Shown here: positions 1-4,595 of the stretch, one piece after another
How the letters are laid out: each line of letters begins with the position of its first letter
How positions within the stretch are numbered: the stretch's first letter is position 1
Assembly: GCA_041918255.1 (NCBI GenBank)
Contig: JAYRWD010000059.1
Location: 1 to 6,051, forward strand
Reading direction: 5' to 3'
Length of the DNA: 6,051 nt
DNA from: JAYRWD01 sp041918255
Lineage (GTDB): Bacteria > Patescibacteriota > Dojkabacteria > B142 > WJKM01
Translations under genes and position numbers: made by a program
The notes under the pieces: generated by a model
Seen by the model: the letters and a program-made list of their open reading frames with translations, nothing else
Told to the model about the DNA's origin: nothing
Database searches by the model: none

Positions 1-4
1 GTTT

Positions 5-87
5 GTACAACAAGGCAACAAATTAATGCTAATAAGAAACGAGAGTATAATGATATTTCCTCATTCCGTCTTATTGCCTTGTTGTAC
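5..87. repeat. 14-bp perfect inverted repeat flanking 55 bp with a -10-like box
   Basis: GTACAACAAGGCAA at 5-18 is the exact reverse complement of TTGCCTTGTTGTAC at 74-87. Shorter nested pairings lie inside: TAAGA 33-37 with TCTTA 69-73, and AATGA 49-53 with TCATT 61-65. The segment could therefore fold into a long branched hairpin in either strand. A perfect TATAAT lies at 46-51 on the plus strand, without a good -35 upstream. The element has no ORF of believable length. It could be a small non-autonomous mobile element with terminal repeats, a structured RNA, or a small invertible segment. Nothing here decides between these, and the left flank is cut by the window edge. Confidence 0.7.
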
Positions 88-203
88 CATAGTTTGGTGA
101 TACTAAAAATATTAAGAGAGGTTACGCAAATAACTTCAACTCTTGGAATAAACAACAATCCTTTTATAAAGTCTTAGAATTAATAACAAAGTTAGCTTTA
201 GCC
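88..203. other. Non-coding spacer downstream of the membrane-anchored esterase
   Basis: Together with the inverted repeat at 5-87 this makes the first 203 bases gene-free. No ORF of plausible length or composition appears on either strand. Apart from the weak hairpin at 114-144 described separately, I recognise nothing in it. Confidence 0.6.
104..144 (-). terminator. Possible weak terminator of the esterase transcript
   Basis: Read on the minus strand, about 60 nt after the esterase stop, AAGAG (144-140) can pair with CTCTT (118-114). GTTA/TAAC (134-131 with 124-121) pairs inside it around a six-base loop. The stem is followed directly by AATATTTTTAG, a T-rich run. The internal loop is asymmetric (5 versus 2 nt) and the stem is GC-poor, so this is only a candidate intrinsic terminator. 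No stronger hairpin with a T-tract is seen between the stop and the window edge. Confidence 0.3.
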
Positions 204-1226
204 TTATTTCTTAACTAATTCGTTCCATATAACATCACTCGCGTTAAATCCACCGCTTACAAATCCACCGCTTGGCCATAAATGATTTCCTCCGTCCAAT
301 GAATACAATTTAACAAAACTTCCACCATTGCAGTTGTTATTTTGTTTTAATGTTACATTCGAAATGTACTCAGACTCGCTAGTTTGCCCAGAGTTGCATC
401 CATCTGATTGAACCCAGAAATCAAACGCTTCATTCACTGAAGTAAAACTAAAAGTAGCATTAGGAGCGAATTGAGAGGGTCCACCTATATAAGGGACAAT
501 TCCGTCATTCTTACTATGAATGATCAAAATTTTGATAGGAGCGGGTGGAACGGAAATTTTAATATAATTCTGGCTTCCAGGTTCCGCACCCCCAATCGCG
601 CCCGCTACAATCCCAGCGGCACTATAAGTTTGAGGATAATTTGCAGCCATGTTGTACGCTAACATTGCACCACCAGAGTGTCCCACGATAATAACTTTAC
701 TTGGTTTTAGATTATCCTTTAAATAATCAGTGAGTGCTTTTATATAACCCAAATCATTACTCGAATTGCATTTGTAAGCAGCAGAATTCCAAATGTAACC
801 TGTTTTAAAGGCATTACATGCGGTTCCATCAGGATAAGCAACTGCTGTCCCACTTGACGCTAAATTAGAAAATCCAGTTGAAGATTCCATGAAAGCGCCA
901 TCTTTACCAGAAGGATGTAACGCAACAACCAAAACATTTCCTGGTTTATATCCATTTGCAACAAAAAGTTTGTAGGTTCTCTTTGTATTAGAAAAGCTAT
1001 ATATGTAATTGCCTGTTTTCAACATTGCTTCTGGAACTGACGTTACACTTGGTGTTAAACCACCAGTTAAACTTGGCGTTATAGTTGGTGTAGTGATTTC
1101 TGTGGGTGCTGGAGTAGGCGTAATACCGGGAGATACCTGATTTTGTCTAAATCTTCTTATAATACCAAAAATTAAAATCAACAGCAGTATAAAAACAAGT
1201 AGTCGAAAGATTGGTCTTCTTCTCAT
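204..1226 (-). CDS. Membrane-anchored exported esterase, LpqC / PHB depolymerase-like alpha/beta hydrolase
   Basis: This 340-residue protein is a probable extracytoplasmic serine esterase. Residues 1-6 are basic (MRRRPI), 7-23 form one hydrophobic helix without a clear cleavage site, and about 31-66 form a Thr/Pro-rich linker, so the catalytic domain is probably tethered outside the membrane. The domain (about 70-340) shows HPSG at 104-107 (oxyanion region), YPDGT at 131-135, the nucleophile elbow GHSGG at 182-186 with Ser184, Asp241 in a HSKND-GIVP context, and His315 in GGNHLWP. These match the Ser-Asp-His triad of the LpqC / polyhydroxybutyrate depolymerase / feruloyl esterase (CE1-like) group. 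Cys277 and Cys299 probably form a disulfide, with Cys137 and Cys153 as a possible second pair. An in-frame TAA four codons upstream limits the start to 1226. There is no Shine-Dalgarno sequence. It is a paralogue of the SLH esterase upstream. The substrate cannot be read from the sequence: polyester, feruloyl or acetyl esters are all possible. Confidence 0.85.
   Translation of the reverse strand: MRRRPIFRLLVFILLLILIFGIIRRFRQNQVSPGITPTPAPTEITTPTITPSLTGGLTPSVTSVPEAMLKTGNYIYSFSNTKRTYKLFVANGYKPGNVLVVALHPSGKDGAFMESSTGFSNLASSGTAVAYPDGTACNAFKTGYIWNSAAYKCNSSNDLGYIKALTDYLKDNLKPSKVIIVGHSGGAMLAYNMAANYPQTYSAAGIVAGAIGGAEPGSQNYIKISVPPAPIKILIIHSKNDGIVPYIGGPSQFAPNATFSFTSVNEAFDFWVQSDGCNSGQTSESEYISNVTLKQNNNCNGGSFVKLYSLDGGNHLWPSGGFVSGGFNASDVIWNELVKK
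246..273 (-). repeat. Short tandem repeat, 15-nt period, inside the esterase gene
   Basis: AAATCCACCGCTT occurs at 246-258 and again at 261-273, exactly five codons apart. On the coding strand it encodes SGGF-V-SGGF immediately after the catalytic His315 and Trp317-Pro318. The paralogous SLH esterase lacks this duplication, so it is probably a recent in-frame slippage or duplication in a surface loop. Confidence 0.75.
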
Positions 1227-1249
1227 AAAGATGACTTAAAAAATAAAAC

Positions 1250-1280
1250 TTTTGTTATATACAAAGTCAATATAACAAAA
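1250..1280 (-). repeat. AT-rich perfect 11-bp inverted repeat upstream of the esterase
   Basis: TTTTGTTATAT at 1250-1260 and ATATAACAAAA at 1270-1280 are exact reverse complements separated by nine bases. The element sits 24-54 nt before the esterase start. On the minus strand it is followed by GTTTTATTTTTT, so it could be a weak intrinsic terminator or an attenuating leader hairpin. It could equally be an operator. The loop on the minus strand contains TTGACT, a good -35 match (1270-1265). The sequence 17 nt later is only TTTATT, so a promoter for the esterase is possible but not convincing. Confidence 0.55.
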
Positions 1281-1298
1281 TACATTTGGCTGTAAGTT

Positions 1299-1448
1299 CT
1301 AGACCCTAATTAGAGTCTGGACAATTGATTTGTTGGCTTCAGATGTTATCCGTCTTAAACGGTTAGCTCTAATCGCTCTGAATATGCCCAAAACGATTAG
1401 AAGCAACAATAGAAACACTACAAACCCCACAATTGGTCTTCTTCCCAT
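1299..1448 (-). CDS. Small membrane protein or anchor remnant, paralogous to the esterase N-terminus
   Basis: This 49-residue ORF (ATG at 1448, TAG at 1299-1301) starts 18 nt after the SLH esterase stop. It begins MGRRPIVG, continues with a hydrophobic stretch at residues 8-22 (GFVVFLLLL...) and then a basic tail (RAIRANRLRR). Aligned without gaps to the first 30 residues of the esterase at 204-1226, it is identical at 15 positions, including RRPI, VF, LLL, GI and the Arg residues after the helix. The remaining residues, about 34-49, are hydrophilic with no linker or hydrolase domain. It could be a functional one-helix membrane protein or the 5' remnant of a third esterase copy that lost its catalytic part. 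A TTG at 1457-1455 is an alternative start, but the match to the paralogue supports the ATG. No Shine-Dalgarno sequence is present beyond a weak GAG. Confidence 0.6.
   Translation of the reverse strand: MGRRPIVGFVVFLLLLLIVLGIFRAIRANRLRRITSEANKSIVQTLIRV
1301..1318. repeat. Imperfect 18-bp palindrome at the small ORF's end
   Basis: AGACCCTAATTAGAGTCT reads the same on both strands except for one mismatched pair (1305/1314). It covers the last codons of the 49-residue ORF. It has no loop and no following T-run, so it does not look like a terminator. A dimeric binding site or chance are both possible. Confidence 0.3.
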
Positions 1449-1466
1449 GTTACTCAAAAATAAAAA

Positions 1467-2990
1467 TTAAAATAACTTCTTATTTGCTTCAAAAAAGTTA
1501 AGCGAAACTTCGGTCGCGTTTATCCCTAATTTTTGATTTAGAACCTCAGATTCAACAGGCCATATGTGCCTTCCACCAATTATTTGATAAACATAAACAT
1601 TTTTCATGTCTTTGCAATTAATATACTTCGAACCTTGCACATTCTCACTTGTTACATCTAATAAAGGAGCAGATAAGGAACAACCATTAGCGTTAGTCCA
1701 ATATGCCTCGCTATCTGCATAAGAAAGAAAATTAATAGAATGCCCAGGTGCGAACGCACTTGTGCCACCATTTATTGGAATAGTTGAGTCGTCACTCCCA
1801 TGAATCAGAAGAACGGAGGTTGTTCCGTTTGGGGCACTGGCTCGTATCAAATCGTTTCCATTTGGTGGAGTACCTCCAACCGCTCCAGAAATAATACTAA
1901 ATGCAGCTATCTCATCAGCCATTAACCCTGCAAAGCCATACTCGAACATTGCGCCACCAGAAAAACCAATCATATAGATCCTTTGCCTATCAACCGCAAA
2001 ATTAAGCTCAAGCTCACGTATAATATTCATTAAAAATTCATTATCTCTAGCACTTCCACAACATAAACCATAAGCATTCCATACGTATCCAGTTTGAAAG
2101 ATATTAGAGGAAGTTCCGTTTGGATATACAACAATATAATTATTATTTTTTGCCAAAGGTGTTAATCCACTCATATTTTCAAATTCTTGTGCGTTCGTAC
2201 CAGAAGGATGGAGAGCAATAATCAATGGATGCAAAATTTTTGGATCGAAATTAGGTGGAAATTTTATATCAAAAGTACGACCAATATTATCCAGAACTCT
2301 AGATTGTGTTGAATCGTTAGCAAATGCTACTTCTTGATAGGTACCAATACCAGATTTCATTCTACTGAGCGCAACAACCTTTGCCATGGCTCCCCTGGTG
2401 ATGGGTTCGTCGGGGTAAAATCTACCATTCACGCCCGAAATAATACCAGCGTAATACCCATCAATAACATATTGGTAAAAAACATTTGTGTTATTTAAAT
2501 CGCTGAATACGTTGTTACCCGAAGAAGCAAAAAAATTTGGATTATTTGTAGCGGTTCGTGCAGCATTCATGATAAATTTCATAGCCTGACTCCTACTTAC
2601 TAAATCATTTTCACGATATGTACCATCTTGAAATCCAGTAATTACACCAAAACACTTAAGTGATTGAATCATAACATAAAACTGGCTTTGCGTTGAAACG
2701 TCTGAAAATTGCATACAACTTGTATTTGTCGAGATACCAAATCCCTGTTTAACAAATTTGGCCATTTGTCCCCTAGTCACATATTCGTTGCTTTTAAACT
2801 GACCATTGGAATAACCGTCGATAACAGCATCATGTTTTAGTGAATCTATATATTGAAAAAAGGTATCTAGCGTCTTTAAATCAGAAAAATACTCTCGAGC
2901 CTGAACATCAGGAATTATTAATCCAGAAAAACAAAAGATAAAGCATACCAAAAGTCTTATTGTTATTCTCACATAATTGGAAATTTCCAT
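1467..2990 (-). CDS. Exported SLH-domain esterase, LpqC / PHB depolymerase-like alpha/beta hydrolase
   Basis: This 507-residue surface protein joins a wall-attachment module to a serine esterase. Residues 1-31 form a signal peptide (charged start, hydrophobic core about 13-26, likely cleavage after VQA31). Three SLH repeats follow at about 35-86, 95-145 and 161-210, each starting YFSDL, FSDV or FSDL and ending in VTRGQ, VSRSQ or ITRGA. SLH repeats normally bind secondary cell-wall polymers or an S-layer matrix. The hydrolase domain (about 237-506) has HPSG 261-264, YPNGT 289-293, the nucleophile Ser344 in GFSGG, Asp401 in HGSDDSTIP and His475 in GGRHIWP. Cys437 and Cys459 have the same 22-residue spacing as Cys277/Cys299 of the neighbouring esterase. 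CC at 310-311 precedes a CCG motif common in this family. An in-frame TAA three codons upstream supports the start at 2990. It lies 22 nt after metG, so it is probably in the metG transcript. The substrate is unknown. The SLH plus esterase call is firm. Confidence 0.9.
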   Translation of the reverse strand: MEISNYVRITIRLLVCFIFCFSGLIIPDVQAREYFSDLKTLDTFFQYIDSLKHDAVIDGYSNGQFKSNEYVTRGQMAKFVKQGFGISTNTSCMQFSDVSTQSQFYVMIQSLKCFGVITGFQDGTYRENDLVSRSQAMKFIMNAARTATNNPNFFASSGNNVFSDLNNTNVFYQYVIDGYYAGIISGVNGRFYPDEPITRGAMAKVVALSRMKSGIGTYQEVAFANDSTQSRVLDNIGRTFDIKFPPNFDPKILHPLIIALHPSGTNAQEFENMSGLTPLAKNNNYIVVYPNGTSSNIFQTGYVWNAYGLCCGSARDNEFLMNIIRELELNFAVDRQRIYMIGFSGGAMFEYGFAGLMADEIAAFSIISGAVGGTPPNGNDLIRASAPNGTTSVLLIHGSDDSTIPINGGTSAFAPGHSINFLSYADSEAYWTNANGCSLSAPLLDVTSENVQGSKYINCKDMKNVYVYQIIGGRHIWPVESEVLNQKLGINATEVSLNFFEANKKLF

Positions 2991-3012
2991 AACTTTTTAA
3001 AACATTCGAAGT

Positions 3013-4464
3013 TTAACTAAGATCCATAAATAGTATTATACTCTTTCTCTGGTTCAAAGACTCTTTTGCTTTTTTGGCGATAGAAGGCAATAGAGGCCGA
3101 TACATTTCAATTAGTACTTCTAGAAGTAGTAACAGATTAGATAGAATCATACTTTTATCATTTGGTTTAACCCCGCTTTCCCAAGGTCTTTCTGAAGCAA
3201 TATACTTGTTACCCATATCAGCCAATGCTTTTGCCTTTTCAAAAGCTTCAAATAGGTTAAACGCATTCATCTGTTGTTTGTACTCATCATAGAATTTGAA
3301 AACTTCATTCCGAAAATTTTCAGTAGCTAATGAAGATTGAATGGAAGTGGCATCAAATTTTGAAGACAATGTAATAACCCTATTTAGCAAATTACCGAAA
3401 TTATTTTGTAAATCGCTTTTGTACACAGCTTCTAACTGACTAGAACTAAAGGAGCCATCCGAGTACGTTGGCAACCCAGCAATTAGATAATAGCGAACAC
3501 TTTCACTCCCATATTTTCTTAGCAGTTCAAAGGGCGAGATTACATTACCCATAGTTTTACTCATCTTTCTGCCTTGTTCATCCATAATCATTCCGTGCAC
3601 AAGTATTTGTTTTGAGTTTTTTAAACCAGCCGAAAGCAACATGGCCTGCCACATTGCGGATTGGAATCGGTTATTATCTGGACCACAAAGCTGAACAACT
3701 GGCCACCACTTATCAAATTGTTTTTTATCTGATCCATATCCAATGGCAGTAATATAGCTTACCAAAGCATCAAACCAAACATAGATGACTTGCTCATCAT
3801 CTCCGGGTACAGGCACACCCCAGGGCAGATTTTCTTTTCTTCTGGAAATACTAAAATCCTCTAAACCTGCTTTAACAAAACTAACCATTTCATTAAACTT
3901 GGATTTAGGTCTAATAAATTCAGGATTATTTTGATAAAGACTAAGCAATTTTTCTTGATAATTCGAAAATTTAAAAAAATAGTTTTCCTCAGAATAATCA
4001 ATCAACTCTTTATTAATATGATTCGGGCATTTTCCCTCGACAAGGTCTTTAGAAGTTTTAAATTCTTCGCAACCTACGCAATATTTTCCAGTATAGTGTT
4101 TCTTATATATATTGCCATTTTTTAAACTGGTTAACCAAAATTGTGTGGCAGCCTTCACATGTTGCTTATCGGTCGTTCGAATAAAAGTATCATATGAAAT
4201 GTTAAACGCCTTGCAAAAGTCTTTAAAACGTCCAGAATATTTATCAACAAAATCGTTAGGGCCTATCCTTTCCTTCATAGCAGCCTCATAAATCTTTAAA
4301 CCGTGTTCGTCAGTACCAGTATTAAACAATACATCATACCCCTCTTGTCTAAAATAACGTGCAATCACATCAGCTTGAATAAATTCAAGAGCATGACCAA
4401 TATGAGGTTCAGCATTTACATAAGGTAGCGTTGTCGTCAGATACAAAACTTTGGTAGATTTCAT
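3013..4464 (-). CDS. metG: Methionyl-tRNA synthetase, compact form
   Basis: This cytoplasmic class I aminoacyl-tRNA synthetase charges tRNA-Met with methionine using ATP, for initiation and elongation. Of 483 residues, the N-terminal Rossmann fold carries HIGH at 21-24. The connective-peptide zinc knuckle has Cys129-x-x-Cys132 and Cys146-x-x-His149, the single-zinc arrangement known from the Thermus-type enzyme. The KMSKS loop is KMSKT at 300-304. The helical anticodon-binding domain follows (about 350-483) with the usual Pro-Trp (ERPW, Trp428). There is no C-terminal EMAP/Arc1p-like tRNA-binding domain, so the protein is shorter than many bacterial MetRS. An in-frame TAA lies immediately before the ATG, which fixes the start. 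A promoter sits just upstream, and the leader would be only about 17 nt with no Shine-Dalgarno sequence. It is divergent from clpC and heads the minus-strand cluster. The identification is secure. Confidence 0.97.
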   Translation of the reverse strand: MKSTKVLYLTTTLPYVNAEPHIGHALEFIQADVIARYFRQEGYDVLFNTGTDEHGLKIYEAAMKERIGPNDFVDKYSGRFKDFCKAFNISYDTFIRTTDKQHVKAATQFWLTSLKNGNIYKKHYTGKYCVGCEEFKTSKDLVEGKCPNHINKELIDYSEENYFFKFSNYQEKLLSLYQNNPEFIRPKSKFNEMVSFVKAGLEDFSISRRKENLPWGVPVPGDDEQVIYVWFDALVSYITAIGYGSDKKQFDKWWPVVQLCGPDNNRFQSAMWQAMLLSAGLKNSKQILVHGMIMDEQGRKMSKTMGNVISPFELLRKYGSESVRYYLIAGLPTYSDGSFSSSQLEAVYKSDLQNNFGNLLNRVITLSSKFDATSIQSSLATENFRNEVFKFYDEYKQQMNAFNLFEAFEKAKALADMGNKYIASERPWESGVKPNDKSMILSNLLLLLEVLIEMYRPLLPSIAKKAKESLNQRKSIILFMDLS

Positions 4465-4487
4465 TTATGTAGTGGATAATATGACCA

Positions 4488-4515
4488 ATTATAGTACTTT
4501 TAGATCTCAATTCAA
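4488..4515 (-). promoter_or_regulatory. Predicted metG promoter
   Basis: On the minus strand TATAAT (4493-4488) is a perfect -10 hexamer. TTGAAT (4515-4510) matches the -35 consensus at four of six positions, with a 16-bp spacer. Transcription would start near 4481, leaving a very short leader before the metG ATG at 4464. The -35 overlaps the outer bases of the CIRCE element by three positions. Confidence 0.55.
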
Positions 4516-4547
4516 ATTAGCACCTATTACATCTAAGTGCTAATTTG
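4513..4547. promoter_or_regulatory. CIRCE operator (HrcA binding site)
   Basis: TTAGCACCT, nine bases, AAGTGCTAA lies at 4517-4543. The known CIRCE consensus is TTAGCACTC-N9-GAGTGCTAA: the left half matches 7 of 9, the right half 8 of 9, and the nine-base spacing is exact. The symmetric arms extend outward to 11 perfect pairs (CAAATTAGCAC 4513-4523 with GTGCTAATTTG 4537-4547). CIRCE is bound by the heat-shock repressor HrcA. Here it covers the -35 and spacer of the clpC promoter, the expected position for repression that is relieved by heat or misfolded protein. The hrcA gene itself is not in the window. Confidence 0.9.
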
Positions 4548-4554
4548 TGATAAT
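4526..4554 (+). promoter_or_regulatory. Predicted clpC promoter, overlapping CIRCE
   Basis: ATTACA (4526-4531, four of six matches to TTGACA) is followed by a 17-bp spacer and GATAAT (4549-4554, five of six matches to TATAAT). A TG one base before the -10 (4546-4547) makes it an extended -10. The -35 falls inside the nine-base CIRCE spacer, so HrcA binding would block RNA polymerase. The start of transcription would be near 4561, giving a leader of about 35 nt. Confidence 0.65.
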
Positions 4555-4595
4555 ATTAAGAAAAAGATATCATAAATTATCCTTAAGCTTATAAG

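Noticed and set aside
5..87. Integron attC recombination site
   Set aside because: The arms carry GTACAAC and GTTGTAC, each one base off the RYYYAAC/GTTRRRY cores, but the stem is perfectly paired without the unpaired spacer and extrahelical bases of attC, and no integrase or cassette array is visible.
27..101. 24-codon plus-strand ORF in the left non-coding region
   Set aside because: It lies across the inverted repeat, is very short, and has no recognisable sequence or start context.
471..662. 63-codon plus-strand ORF inside the membrane-anchored esterase
   Set aside because: It overlaps the conserved catalytic region on the opposite strand and resembles no known protein; it is a shadow frame.
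3074..4125. Two plus-strand ORFs (3074-3292 and 3931-4125) opposite metG
   Set aside because: Both are antisense to well-conserved MetRS sequence and have low-complexity or hydrophobic composition typical of shadow frames.
204..4464. UGA recoding (as in Absconditabacteria/Gracilibacteria)
   Set aside because: The three long minus-strand ORFs contain no in-frame TGA, and their Trp residues, such as those in the conserved WP and PW motifs, use TGG, so the standard code suffices.
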